Source: Melieria omissa (lineage: Eukaryota; Arthropoda; Insecta; Diptera; Ulidiidae). From it: a DNA stretch of 64,000 bases. The stretch is taken from NCBI GenBank assembly GCA_963971225.1, contig OZ020269.1:92690865-92754864 (forward strand), given 5' to 3'. Both the position numbers and the translations under genes were made by a program. Shown here piece by piece: positions 44,240 to 56,530 of the stretch (position 1 is its first letter; each line of letters opens with the position of its first letter). The notes beneath the pieces are model-generated. The model worked only from the letters and a program-made list of their open reading frames with translations. It was not told the origin of the DNA and searched no databases.

Positions 44240-45400
44240 ATGACTAACAAATTCCCTCCAGCGTCTCTGCTTTGCGAGATCATAGAGCCTCCTCAACTTG
44301 GTCCTTCCAACGGAGATACGGTCTCCCTCTTTGCCGTCGCCCTCCAACTACCGCATTGAACACCTTTTTCGCCGGAGCTTCATGGTCCCTACGGGAGACA
44401 TGGCTAAGCCAGCGTATCTACTGGATACTAATTCGCTGTGCTACGTCCAGGTCTTTAAACAACTCATACAGCTCGTTGTTGGTTCATATTCGATAGTCGA
44501 CGCCAATACGAACAGAGGCGCAGATTTTGCAAAGTGCCTTACTCTCGAACAACATAAGGGGCGATGTGTCGTTACGTGACGCTTCTCAGCTGTAAAAGAT
44601 CATAAACGTCCTATAGAGTGGAAGTTTTCGAGAGGTTCATAGAGGTCTCTGCTACTGAACTGCCTACCAAGACCATAGAAGTACCTATTGGCAAGAATAA
44701 TTCTTCGCTTTATCTTCAGGCTGGCATCATTGCTGCTGTTTATAACGGGGCCTATGTAACTATCAACTATCAAACTCGACATGAGACCCTAGCCGCTTCG
44801 AGTCCCGCATGCAGACAGCACAGACTTCATGTAACCAACAGTCCAATTTTCCCCAGCACACTCGATGGGTTGAAGGCAAGAGTCCATAAACACTTCACTC
44901 AAAACCCTATCTCCTTACTTTTATATCCCTCCTGAACCAACGCAAAGCAAAAGATTGCTTTTCGATTGCCGCAAAGGCAGCGAGGTATATCGATAGCTAT
45001 TTCCGATGACGTTAATGTCATGGGCGTAGGCAAGGAGCTGGACACTCTTGTTGAAGTCTGTGTCATTGCGATGTACACTGGCATTTAGCAAAACTCTTTC
45101 CGAAATGATATTGAAGAGGTCGTAAGACAAAGAATCACCTTGTCTGAAGACTTGAATGGTATCCAATAAGTCGGAGAGCTCACTTCCTACCTTGATGGAG
45201 TTGCGGGTATTGCCCAACGTCTTTCTGCCAAGTGTCTCGAGCTTTGCTGGGTTACCAAGTTCAAACAATGCAACGTATAGGCGATCCCTTTTCGGGCTAT
45301 CGAATTCTGTCTTAAAATCGATAAAGAGATAGTGAGTATCGATTTGACTCTCATGGGTCTTCTTTAGAATTTGGCACAATGTGAATCTCTGGTCGTGGAC
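44240..45400 (-). pseudogene. RTE-like non-LTR retrotransposon remnant, minus strand
   Basis: Reading down from 45379, a 152-codon frame gives RT motifs: YLFIDFKTEFDSPKRDRLYV (motif A), FRQGDSLSYDLFN (motif B) and LLAYAHDINVIG (motif C). Motif C has His where the family has the second catalytic-site Asp pair member (YADD to YAHD, 45020-45022). Further down (44400-44250) the minus strand gives HVSRRDHEAPAKKVFNAV and QRGRPYLRWKDQVEEAL, then a stop. This is the typical C-terminal end of this family. The section between is interrupted at about 44790-44945 by plus-strand sequence from another element. Confidence 0.75.
44790..44945 (+). pseudogene. Short fragment of another retroelement's 3' end
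   Basis: The plus frame ends TLDGLKARVHKHFTQNP and a stop near 44935, with TATCCCTCCTGAACCAACGC after it. 63080-63190 carries the same arrangement (ATGGGTTCAAGGCAAGAGTACATAAA and CCTTCCTGAACCAGCGC). A Phe-Lys-x-Arg-Val-basic ending is common at the C-terminus of several retroelement polyproteins. Family not assigned. Confidence 0.45.
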
Positions 45401-45985
45401 TTACTAGATCCAAAGCCGCACTACATTTAAATTGTTTGTTTTAGTCCTTGTTACCTAAAGTATTCCGATCGTAAATTCAACTACTTCTTACAGAATGATT
45501 AGCAAGAATATATAATTAAAAAAAATAAAGCATTACCATCTCAAAATATACTTAACAAAGCATCCCATAACGAATATCTAGATTCCTTACTCGGACACTT
45601 TCCGACTCACGCTTCTCATCAGTTTTACTACCTCATCGTTTTCAGTGAACATTATCGTATCTTCGTTTAATAAAACTCCTTGACTTTTTCCGCATTCGGC
45701 TATAACTTTGGAATGTCTTGTAGATTCAAATACAATTACACTTGAAAAATTAGATTAATAGTTTTTCAAATCCAATTTTAAGGACTTTGTGTAAAAAAGC
45801 AGAACAATTCCTTTACAGAGTAATTCCTTTAGCATAGCGTGGATATCCTTGTGCAGTGGTTCGAAGTAGGAAAAGGGAAATTTAAAAAAACCTCCTTGTG
45901 ATGCTAAATGTTGTAGCATACCAAGGCCATCTTTGGTACTGCTGTCCCTAGTGACTTAATTGAACCGAATCAAAACTGACCGGAT
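45401..45985. other. Non-coding stretch
   Basis: AT-rich, no feature seen. Confidence 0.4.
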
Positions 45986-45989
45986 GTTC

Positions 45990-47410
45990 CCCAACCTGAG
46001 TTAACTAAACTATACCAAAACAACCCTAACAAAGTGTGTACAAACCAAACAAAACCAAATTAATCCTAACTAACCAAACCTAACTTTACCAAATCAATCC
46101 AAGCCAAGCACAATCAAACCAAACCTAACTAAACCAAGTCAACCAAACCGAATCAAACCAAAGGAAACCAAACCTAACCTCACTAAACCAAACCTATCCA
46201 AATCCAGCCATGCCAAGCCAAACTAAATGAAGCTGAACTCAACCAAATCAAACCAAACCAATCCAAACCCAACCAAGCTACCCTAACCAATCCAAGCCAA
46301 AGCAATACCAACCTAACCAAACAAACTGAACCAAACCAAACCTAACCAAACCTAACCAAAAAAACTGACCAAATCAACCAAGCCAAACCAAAGTAATCTT
46401 TACCAAACCAAACTAAACCTAACCAAACATAACCTAAATAAGCCAATCCTAACCCAGTCGAACCAAACCAAACCGAACCAACTGAAACTAAATCAATACA
46501 AACGTCAATACAAACTAAACTAAACCTAACCATGCCGAAACAAACCAAACCAACCACACTAAACCAAACCAAACCTAACCAAACCAAACGCAATCAAACC
46601 AAACCAAACCAAACTTAATCAAAACAAACCGAACCAACACAAACCAAAACAAACCTAACCAAACCTAACCTAACCAAACCTAACCAAACCTAACCAACCC
46701 AAACCAACCCAAACCAAACCAAACCAAACCAAACCAAACCAAACCAAACTCAATCAAAACAGACCAAACCTAACCAAACCTAACTAACCCAAACCGAACC
46801 AAACCAAACTCAATCAAAACAAACCAAACCAAACCTAACCAAACCAAACCAAACCAAACCAAACCAAACCAAACCAACCAAACCTAACCAAACTCAATCA
46901 AACCAAACCAAAGCAAACCAAACCCAACCAAACCAAACCAACCAAACCTAACCAAACTCAATCAAACCAAACCAAAGCAAACCAAACCCAACCGAACCAA
47001 ACCAAACCAAACCAAACCTAATCAAACCAAACTTAAACAAAACAAACCTAACCAAACCAAAATAAACTTACATTTCCAAACATAACCAAACCAAACTCAA
47101 TCAAAACAAACCTAACCAAACCAAAATAAAACAAACCTTATCAAACCTTACCAAATCTAAAAGCAGCTATTCTGTTCTAAGCGAACCTAACCTTAACAAA
47201 CCAAATGAAAACGAATCAAACCCAACCAAACGAAACCAAACGAAAACAAAAAACATCTGACCAAACCAGACCAAACTTAATCCAAACAAACGTAACCACA
47301 CCAAACCAAAATAAACCTTACCTAACCTAACTTAACCTATTATTAGTTATTCTGTTTTAAGCGAACATAACCAAAAAAACCAATAAAAACCTAACCTCAC
47401 CCCATCAAAA
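45990..47410. repeat. CCAAA/CCTAA pentanucleotide array, degenerate
   Basis: About 1.4 kb of AACCA, AACCT and similar pentamers with many single-base changes; the most regular part is 46540-47060. A 64-bp block (with AACTCAATCAAACCAAACC) is duplicated, at about 46891 and 46955. CCTAA units are identical to the arthropod telomere unit TTAGG on the other strand but are a minority here. No coding potential. Confidence 0.9.
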
Positions 47411-48355
47411 AACTTATGAAGTTTTTTTTTGCAGTGTAGTCACTCATTGCACGTCCGATTAGTTGAATGTCTTTCAATTAAATTGACTGCATGCATTCGG
47501 TCATTTGGCCATTTGGCGGTCGCACTGATTGACTCATAAAAATTGTGCCCAGTCGCTGTTGTTGTCTGTCGATGAATTTTGCGCGACATAAATAAAACAA
47601 AACTCATTGTTTCTGCGTATCGTTTGATTTCTGTTTTATTTCGCGCCACCACCACAGCTCGCAGCCTCACTCACACACACACATGCGTTTACATTCGAGT
47701 GCGTGTCGTTGTTTCCGTTTATTGGCAAAACTGGACAATGAACTTTTCCTGTCTGTCTCCAGGCCACGCGCGCGAGTCTGACTCTGCCGTTGCGTCGCGT
47801 CGCACTCGTCCTCCACATTACACATGTCGACTGCTCACGTGTCGGGCGCGCTGTCTTTATGACTTTGCGGTCCGTCCACTCGTGCGTTCGTTAATCAGTC
47901 CATTTGTCTGACTGTCTGTGTTTCGTTTGTCGCGTAGCGTCTCGGCTGTCAATATTTACCAGATTTGTTGTGATTTTGTGTTATTTAGCAAAAGTTTTAT
48001 TACTCTTCAGTTGGTCGACGCATTTCACCTTCTCGGATATTGCTTTCGCAGGTGCTTCATAAAATTTATTGGCCGCGAGTTTAGTTGATGGGCGGCGGGC
48101 AGCGGCACGTGTTGACAATAAACAAGGCTTGAGTTGAAAATGATCACAGAGCTGCTTTGCCGACTCGCGCTCACTGACTTTTTATGACACATTAACTGTC
48201 AATAAATTCTTAATTTTTTTCACACTCTTTAAGCATTAAAAATTAAACTACAACTAAAATGTATCTGCTTTAAAAACAAACTGAAAAATGTTCTACAGGA
48301 TTCAAAAATTGTTTCTATTTTTTTATAGCGAAAAGTTTTACAAGTAAGAGTGAAG
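47411..48355. other. Non-coding stretch
   Basis: Mixed composition; 47640-47930 is GC-richer with a CA run at 47670-47682. A 110-codon plus frame (47579-47911) has no recognisable domain. No feature supported. Confidence 0.4.
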
Positions 48356-48359
48356 AATT

Positions 48360-49720
48360 AAATTTTAACTAATAAATCTTAACTTTATTAAAGAATATAT
48401 TAATAGAATTAAGCTGCAAAATAATTCAACAATGTTAGGAGACTCGTAACTGGATTTAACATAACCTAACCTTAGAATAGTTTAATAGAATTAAATTGGA
48501 AAATAACTCATCAAAATTAAGAGACAAGCCTCCGCCCTCGTTGAGAATATTTTAATGGGCTTAGCTGCAAAATACCTCGACAAAACTAACCTATTCCAAT
48601 TTTAGAAAGTTTTAATAGAATTTATGTTCAAAATAGGTCGAAAATTTAAGGAAAATTGCCCTAATCCTCGTCTCTGGAGCTTACCTAACCTAACTTTATT
48701 ATGTTTTAATGGGTTTCACTGCAAAATACCTCAACAAAGCTAACAGTACCTAACTTTAGAATGAGGTTAACTACAAAATTAATCGACAATGTTATTGGAC
48801 TTACTTTAATCCTCGTCACCGGAGCTAACCTAAAAATATAACCGCAAAATATCTCGACAAAGCTAACCTTATCTAACTTTAGAAAATTTTAATAGAAAGG
48901 TGCAAACTAAGTCGACAATGTAAGGAGACTTGCATTACTTCTCATCTCCGGATCTAACCTAACCTAGTTTTATTATGTTTTAATGGGTTTCACTGCAAAA
49001 TGCCTCAACAAAGCCTACCTAACCTAACTTTAGAATATTTTAATGAGGTTAACTGCAAAATAACCCGGCAATATTATTAGACTTGCTTTGGTCCTCGTTA
49101 CCTAACTTTAAATATTTTATTGAGATTTAACTGGAAAATAACTCGACAACATTATTAGACTTGCTTTGGTCCTCGTCTCCGGAGCAAACCTAACCTTACT
49201 TTATGATGTTTTAATGGGTTTCACTGCTAATCTTACCTAACTTTAGAATATTTTAAAGAGGTTAACTTCAAACTAACTCGAGAATGTTATTGGACTTGCT
49301 TTGGTCCTGTCACCGGAGCTTAACTAATCTAACTTTAGAAAATTTCAGTGGGCTTAACTGCAAAATAACTCAACAACGCTAACCTAACTTTAGAATATTT
49401 TAATAGAATTTTGGAGACTCGTTACCGCATCTAACCCAACCTAACTTAAGAATATTATGATGAGGTTTAACTGCAAAAAACTCTACCAAGTTAGGAGACT
49501 TGCTTTGGTCCTCATCACCGGAGGTTATCTAACCTAACTTTAGGAAATTGCAATGGGCTTAGCTGCAAAATAACTCGACAAAATTATGGGACTTGACATT
49601 GTTCTCGTCGCCAAAGCTCACCCAACCTAACTTTACAGTAATTTAATGAGGTTACAATACAAAATAACTCGATAAAGTAAGAAGAATTGCTTTGGTCCTC
49701 GTCACCGGAGCTATCCGGTC
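48360..49720. repeat. Satellite-like array, unit about 75-150 bp
   Basis: Ten or more diverged units share, in order, CCTAACTTTAGAATATTTTAATG, a GGTTAACTGCAAAATAACTCGAC block, TTATTGGACTTGC and TTTGGTCCTCGTCACCGGAGC. TTTGGTCCTCGT-like marks lie near 48665, 48815, 48940, 49092, 49167, 49298, 49507, 49600 and 49693. Two variants alternate (GGGTTTCACTGCAAAATACCTCAAC and GAGGTTAACTGCAAAATAACTC), hinting at a two-part higher-order unit of about 250 bp. No protein. Confidence 0.8.
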
Positions 49721-50280
49721 ACCCCTTCTAAGGTACTTTTCACGCCATCGTTATTTGATCCTGTCGGACCTTCTTACCAGACTGTTCACGACGTTGGCTG
49801 GTGTTCGGTTAAACGCCATCAAAAGGTGGTCTAGGACTGACTAAGGTCACTCTAAGATCCTTGAGTTGAACTCAAAAACCCCCTTGGGTATAGATTATTA
49901 TTATAGAAGGAAGAAGTGACTGGCAATTGGTCCCCAATGCATTGGAGATCTTCAGCAATGTCTCGAAACTATAAAATAAAATCGGTCGTGGGATTTTCTG
50001 AGTTGGGGAATTAGTTTATTAGAGATCTTCATTGTAGCATCGTTCAAGCGGAAACCATTGTGATACTGAGCGCCTGGTGCCGTGAAGCTCTGGATAATTT
50101 AGGGGAGTGAAGGAATTTATCTTTTTTTTGGAGGATCATCCGGAGTTAACGAACGATGCCGAAGGCAATTGAACCAATTGGTGCATCTCGGAAATCTATC
50201 AAACAAACCTATTTTCACTTGACGAATCAGCAGTGGATAGTGGAAAGGGTCTATAGAGAAACCTGACCTAAGCTAAACCA
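49721..50280. other. Unassigned stretch between satellite and nested retrotransposons
   Basis: Moderate complexity, no open frame of note. It may be the 5' continuation of the decayed retrotransposon at 50280-51011 but I cannot show it. Confidence 0.3.
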
Positions 50281-51011
50281 TAGGAGGACCAAACAGCTTT
50301 TGGGCTTAGGATGCCTCTACTTTAGCAGTCTAACTGGTCACTGGACCGGGAGAAGGCCGTCCAGCGACTGAGCTTCTATTTCAATGAGCACTCCGGCTCT
50401 GTAAGTAAAGAACAGGACATTTTAAATCTCTTTTGCCTCTTTCCTCCTATGATCCAGAGAAAACCCAGATGAGAAGGAAACCGTCCACCATTTCCTCTGC
50501 GCCTGTCCGGCCTTAGCAAGAAGGAGATGGAAAACGCTGGGAAAACCGACTATTTCAAACTTTCGAAGAGATAGCATAGTGCAGCGTAAACTCACTACTC
50601 TCTTTCATTAACCTCTCGGACTGGATATAAGTATATTTATGGATAGATACATATAAGTCCAGATGACACCACACAATATACCTTAGGGTACCTACCGGGA
50701 ATAGTGGTATCAAAACGGCGCTAACGCGCTAATTGGATGTTGGAACATCGCCACTTGAACCAACCAACCAACCATGATCCAGAGAAGACTCTGTTAGCTT
50801 GGAACTGCTTTTGTGGTTGACCTGTTCAACCTGCCATCCATCGACTCCAGTAACGTCCGTTTTCTAAGGAAGTCTCAAGGGCTTCCCTCTTCCAACCGGC
50901 AGGGTTTGTAGTTCTAGGATCTTTCCTGATTCTTGTGGTAACACAACGGGTCAATGTTGGCCTGGAGCATCCTAGGCTGCCACACTGACCTCACCGGTAA
51001 AAAAAAAAACA
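50280..51011 (+). pseudogene. Non-LTR retrotransposon 3' end with poly(A), split by an insertion
   Basis: Plus strand reads TKQLLGL then (frameshift) CLYFSSLTGHWTGRRPSSD, a decayed segment before the finger. With the insertion at 50462-50773 removed it reads EQDILNLFCLFPPMIQRRL, a degenerate finger end followed by a 3' UTR that ends in CTGACCTCACCGGT and about 11 A residues (51000-51010). A second family from the one inserted in it. Confidence 0.55.
50462..50773 (+). mobile_element. 5'-truncated non-LTR insertion with 13-bp target duplication
   Basis: ATGATCCAGAGAA occurs at 50449-50461 and again at 50774-50786. Between them lies the 3' end of a retrotransposon. Its frame starts NPDEKETVHHFLCACPAL (the finger without its first Cys pair) and continues ARRRWKTLGKPTISNF. 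The 3' UTR has GGATGTTGGAACATCGCCACTTG and ends in an (ACCA)n tail. Related to 56107-56530, with matching words throughout. Confidence 0.85.
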
Positions 51012-52595
51012 TTTGTACTCAATTTTTTTGCTGTACCTAAGTAAGTACATCCTGTCTTCAATGGAGCGCCTGAGCGACATAGATGTTTAATAAGATATCA
51101 GTTTCTTACTTAGTAAACACCTAACCTCAAAAACCCTCAAAAACTCGTTTTTCTGCCGCCGCCAAACGCAACATCCGCATTTGCATGTCGCGCCACTCAA
51201 TTGGTGTCTTCTATGGTTTCAACGCCGCAAATTTGTTTTTGCTGTTCCTGTTGTTGTTGTTTTTGTTGCGTGCACAACTTCAATCAAGCGTTGACAACAT
51301 CAAAGTCAAGCGTCGAAATGTCAAACTTGTACATTTTTCAATTTTCAACTTCCTCCACTTGTCAGCGACAGCAAAAACAAAAACAACAACAACAACAGCA
51401 ACAATCAGCCGGCATGCGCGAACGATTAAATACGTTTGGCGGGCGAGCAGTCGACGACAACGACGCGAGCCGTCAACAACTAACGGTGCAGTGACTTGGT
51501 GGGAGCAGCTGAAGCAGCGAGAAGGGGAACGTTGCAAGTGGCAAATTTGAGTGGTGTGCCGCATGCTGGATGCTGATTGCAACAATTAAAACTTATGAAT
51601 GATGGTCAACAGCAACAACAACAACAACACACAAAGTGCACACAACAAAAATGGCAAAGCTACATGGAACGTGTAAGGGAGAGGAAGGAAAGGAAGCAAA
51701 TTTGAAATTGCAGAAAATAAATTTTCATTAAGTCGTTTAAGTCCTCGCAACAACAATAACAGCAACAGTGCAACACACACCATGCAGTGGAGCTGGTAAC
51801 GCCTTACTGAACAACAACAACAATGAACAAACCAACCAAGTGGCCGACCGCTCGCTTCACTTTAACTTAGTTGCGGCCACAATGCGCGCCGCATTGCATC
51901 GCGCAATGGCCACGAAAGGCCACAAGCGCAGTGCAACCGAGTTGCGGGTCAACGGTCGCATCGCTGTCCATTTTCATAATTTTTAATTATTTTTAATTTA
52001 ATTGTCGCGCCTCGCGTGCGTTTATGAATAATGAGCGGCGGCGGCGGCAGCAGCCGAATGAAAATTGAGAGCGATTTGAGACCGAGAGACCAACAGCGCT
52101 GCGGCGTGCGCCCAACTTGAGTCGTTCTCGGAACTGGAAAAGCTCATAAAAGTGCTTCAAGTGGAAACAAAGAACTTTAGTAGTCGCGCCAACGCAGTGG
52201 GAACTGTGAATTTAAAGAGTTTAAAATTTGAAAACCAGCCTGAATTGAAATGATGTGGTCAGTCACATTGCAGCTGGACACACACTACGCTGGGGTTGAG
52301 TGGGTATTGAATCTGACTTATGGGCCTTGCATTTAGTCATTTTGGTGGTCCCTAGTTTCTCCGCAAATTGTGCTAATTGGGGCAGTTTATGAAAAGCTAA
52401 GGACCGCACTGGTCCAAAGAATGTCCAAGTAAATTGCACTCAGCTTAGTAGAATTTTAAGCTCGGCAAACATCAGAGAGAAGACCGGCGGATGACAACAA
52501 ACAGAGGAGTGGGAGATGTAAGGAAGTCCATAAATAAGATAAGTAAGGGGCTAATTGTTCCTATGTGAATATTTCCTGGACTTTTACGAAATTCA
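51012..52595. other. Non-coding stretch, opa-type patches
   Basis: GTT run at 51247-51270, CAA runs at 51380-51402 and 51608-51630. GC-richer 51880-52130. Frames of 65-121 codons overlap on both strands and are Gln/Thr or Cys/Leu-rich from the triplet repeats. No gene supported. Confidence 0.45.
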
Positions 52596-52604
52596 GGAGG
52601 CCAC

Positions 52605-53535
52605 ATAGATAGCATAGATAAGATAGATAGTATAGATAGGATAGAAAGGATAGATAGGATTGATGGGATATATAGGATAGATAAGATAGATAGGATAGAT
52701 AGGACAGATGGGATAGGATAGATAAGATAGATAGGAAAGATAGGATAGATAGGATAGATACGAAAGATTGGATAGATTGGATAGATTGAATAGATAGGAT
52801 GGATAGGATAGATTGGATAGTTTGGACATATTGGACAGATAGGATAGATAGGATAGATGGGATAGATGGGATAGATAGGATAGATAGGAAAGATAGGAAA
52901 GATTGGATAGATAGGATAGATAAGATAAATAGGATAGATGGGATAGATAGGATATATGGGATAGATAGGATAGATAGGAAAGATTGGATAGATAGGATAG
53001 ATAGGATCGATAAGATAAATAGGATAGATAGGATAAATTGGATAGATTGAATAGATAGGATGGATAGGATAGATTGGATAAATTTGACAGATAGGATAGA
53101 TAGGATAGATGGGATAGTTGGGATCGATAGGATAGATAGGAAAGATTGGATAGATAGGATAGATAAGATAGATAGGATAGATAGGATAGATAGGATAGAT
53201 AGGAAAGATAGGAAAGATTGGATAGATAGGATAGATAGGAAAGATTGGATACAGAGAATAGATAAGATAGATTGGATAGATTGGATACATAGGATAGATA
53301 GGATATATTGGATAGAGTGGATAGTTTGAATAGGTTGGATAGATTGGATAATAGGATAGATAGGATAGATAGAATAGATAGGATAGATAGGATAGATAGG
53401 ATAGATGGGATAGATAGGATAGATAGAATAGATAGGATAGATAGGATAGATAGGATAGATGGGATAGATAGGATAGATTGGAATGATAGGATAGATAGGA
53501 TAGATAGGGTAGATAGAGAAGATAGAGTAGGTAGA
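52605..53535. repeat. 9-bp array GGATAGATA with 261-bp internal duplication
   Basis: Over 900 bases of GGATAGATA units with variants (GGAAAGATT, GGATTGATA, GGATGGATA). The motif ATAGATTGAATAGATAGGAT occurs at 52781 and again at 53042, 261 bases apart, which is 29 units of 9. Minus frames of up to 272 codons read as Tyr-Pro-Ile repeats and plus frames as Asp-Arg-Ile repeats; neither has a domain and both end at the array edges. Confidence 0.92.
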
Positions 53536-56106
53536 GTTGCTACTTCAACCTAACATAAACTAAGCTTAGCTAAGCTCTTATCCGCAGAATAGTTACGTAA
53601 AACTCAATTACGTACCTTAAAATAAAACATAAGAATGATCTTACATAACCTCAACCTTTCACTTTCATCTCAAACCAAGCTAAATCTTATATAAATTTTA
53701 AACTTTACCTCAACCTCAATCTCAGTCAGCCCGCCATTTCCCACCTAATCATAACTTAAGCTAAACAAAATGCCAACTATTTCATTAAATATTAGCCAAC
53801 TTCCAAACTCAACATAACCTCAACTGCAACCACAGTTAACCTTAGCACAATTTCCATGTAAAATAGACACCAGCAGTCATCGCCAAACATAACCTAAAGG
53901 CAATTAGAGCCAACTTGAACTCGACCTAACCTCAATTCAGTGCAACTTGTGCCGCATCTTTCGGCTGTAGCGCACAACAACAAACTGACAAACGCAACCG
54001 TCATACGTACCGTATTAAACGACGCTCAAAGGGGGCGTTACGCCAATTGCTGTGACGTTTAATTATTTTCAGCTTTGGCAGCGCAGCACCCAGCAACACA
54101 AAACGTCACAAATTTTATAACCTAAGAAATTAAAATTAAAAAAATAACATTTTAAAACGCCCAAAATTTTTATGAACTCTTAAAAAACAGTCTCAAAAAA
54201 ATTTCAGACGTTTCGCTGAAATTTTGACGATTCTCGGAAATGTTGCGTTTTATGTGTGCAATGTTGTTGGTTGGTGGGGTTGTTGTTGTTGTTAATAATG
54301 TTGTTGCTGCCGTTTTATACACTTTGGTTGACGCCCGCGCTAGTACTACAAATACAAAAACTGGCATCAAAAAGAACACCAGACACAGAATTGGCAGTGC
54401 GGCTAACACAACCACAACAACAACAACAATATGAGCACCAACCAAGCACCGGACATAACTACCGAAAAATTTTATTACGACTATTAACAGTGGTGGCGGC
54501 CAAACGTTTTTAATTGTTCAGGCGCGAGTGAGCGCTGCGCCAACATTTTCCATTTTAATCTAAGGCGCACACACACACACACACACTTACACATTTCCAA
54601 TGCGCGTCGGCAAGTGCGTAGATGCGATCAGCGCGTAATTTTTGGGCAAATGCTGTGAAACCTTTGGAGCCCGTTGCACACTCGGCGGCAGCAATAGAAG
54701 CTGCACCAACAACAACAAAGTAGCCGCAGCGCAATGTCCACTGTTCGACACTGTGGCGCGTCGCGCCGTAGTTATCGCCGCCGCTAGTTGCGTCTTAAAA
54801 TCTTCCAAAAATTGTATGTAATTACAAAAGTTTTTGAACTTTTGTTTCAATCGGCAATGCTGGTTTTCTTGCTGTGCCAGAAGTCGCTCAGTGCGCGCCA
54901 CATAACCCAACTTTTTCGTATTTACACAGTTCAAAAGTATAGCATTTTAATACGTTTTATTGTTGCTATAGTTGTTGTTGTTGAAAATTTGTTGACTCTC
55001 GTTGCTCTCGTTTGCCATTTGTTTTTGTTGAAATCGTTTTTGTAACTATGACAGTGACCCTTCAACCCCGCAGCGTCAACTTTGAGTCCACAAACGAGGC
55101 ACAGCGCACAAACTGGCAGGTGACTTGGTCTGTCTGACACCACTTGCCACGTTCATTGACAGCCTTGGCCATCCCCCACTGCGTCTTGCCTCTCTCCCTC
55201 CCCCTCCCTCCCCTCACGCACTCCACTTTCAATGAGTTTATTAAAAATTACTTCAATACAATTTTCAACTTGTTCTACGCTGACAGTTACTGCTGCTGCT
55301 GCTTCTTCTTCTTTTATTGTTCTTGTTCGTATTTAACCATTTCATTTGTTGGTTTTGTTGTTCTTGTTGTTGTTGTCGGTCGCGTTTGGTGATAATCTTT
55401 TGTAAAAGGAACTTTCTGGCATAGCGGTAAAAGTAATTGATACTTTGACACTCGTTCTTGCCCGCCGCCAGCTGCCACAACTTTCAGATAAAATGGCAAT
55501 TTTTGCTATTTGCGTTGGCGGGGGATGTCTGCAAGGTGTGGCACTTGCAACTCTGTTTGCACTCGTCGCTTTCCTTTTAATAAGCAAAACATTTGAATTC
55601 AACAGACGCCATTTGATTACATCTCGACCGAGTGCGGCAAAGCATTCAACCCCATACAGCCCGCCACCCCCTCCAACGGCCACAGCACTGAGCACTGAGC
55701 GTTGCGTGTCTTAATTAAAGACTTAAAATTAAACACAGCGTTTGATTCACAAGAAAAGCGCACAATTTAATTTCAAATAGAGTCCACTCCAGGAAGGAAG
55801 GTGTCCTTCAATACAGTTTCTCTGCAGCCTTGACAAGTCTCACTTCAAATTCATGAATAGTGAAAGATATCTTTTGAATTACAATTTGAGGTATTAAAGT
55901 TGTGAAAAGAAACTAAACAAAAGTGTAAATAAGAAGCTCTTGGTGCCTGAAATATATGTAATTTGAGGGGTTTGCCAAGACATGGTGTCGAATGAGACAG
56001 TTCCTCAAGCAATTGGGTTGAGTAGCACATTGTATGCGAGGCTCAAGAAGAAGAGACACAGTATGGAAGTCTAAGGGAGACATGGGTCCTATGGTGGGGC
56101 AATTTC
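53536..56106. other. Non-coding stretch
   Basis: 53540-53950 has scattered AACCTAA/CTAAAC words. 54270-54430 carries GTT and CAA runs; 54560-54588 a CA run; 55270-55395 a GTT/CTT-rich part. Frames of 60-117 codons on both strands overlap; the 89-codon plus frame at 55445-55714 has one hydrophobic stretch (about residues 27-48) but no homology I recognise. No gene supported. Confidence 0.45.
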
Positions 56107-56530
56107 TTGACAACTCGACTCCACGCGAGTCTCAAGAAGAAAGGCCGAGAGGGAGATAAAGAAAAAAATGCTAGTGAGAATAACATTTCTGGGACCTTTC
56201 AAGATTTTGGTATGTTTACCAGCTGCTACAGCTGCAAGAATCCGAACGAGAAGGAAACCATGCATCACAATATCTGTGCCTGTCCGGCTTTATCAAGAAG
56301 AAGATGGAAAGTGCTGGGCATGCCAACATTTCAAAACTTCGAGGCGACAGGGAAGTGCTCCGCAAACTCGCTTCTCGCCTTCATTCGCCTTCTCGGACTG
56401 AATATAGAGGCTATATAGTCCACAAAACAGCACACCAACATACCTTATAGTATCTTCCGGGCATAGTGGTAACAAAACGGCACCTACGCACTAATTGGAT
56501 GTCGAAACATTGCCACTGGAACCAATCAGA
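56107..56530 (+). pseudogene. Non-LTR retrotransposon 3' end, same family as 50462-50773
   Basis: The 103-codon frame 56107-56418 ends with a full finger, CYSCKNPNEKETMHHNICAC (C-x2-C-x10-H-x4-C), then CPALSRRRWKVLGMPTFQNF. The 3' UTR shares CCGGGCATAGTGGTA.CAAAACGGC, CTAATTGGATGT.G.AACAT.GCCACT and ACCAA with 50640-50770. The part before the finger is decayed. Confidence 0.75.

Noticed and set aside
46342..46593. Trp/Gly/Leu-rich minus-strand frame
   Set aside because: Opposite strand of the CCAAA array (GGTTT reading).
52472..53290. 272-codon minus-strand Tyr-Pro-Ile repeat protein
   Set aside because: Product of a 9-bp DNA repeat that stays in register; the frame beyond the array has no recognisable sequence.
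55445..55714. 89-codon frame with a hydrophobic segment
   Set aside because: One possible membrane segment is not enough; opposite strand is open too and no homology is recognised.
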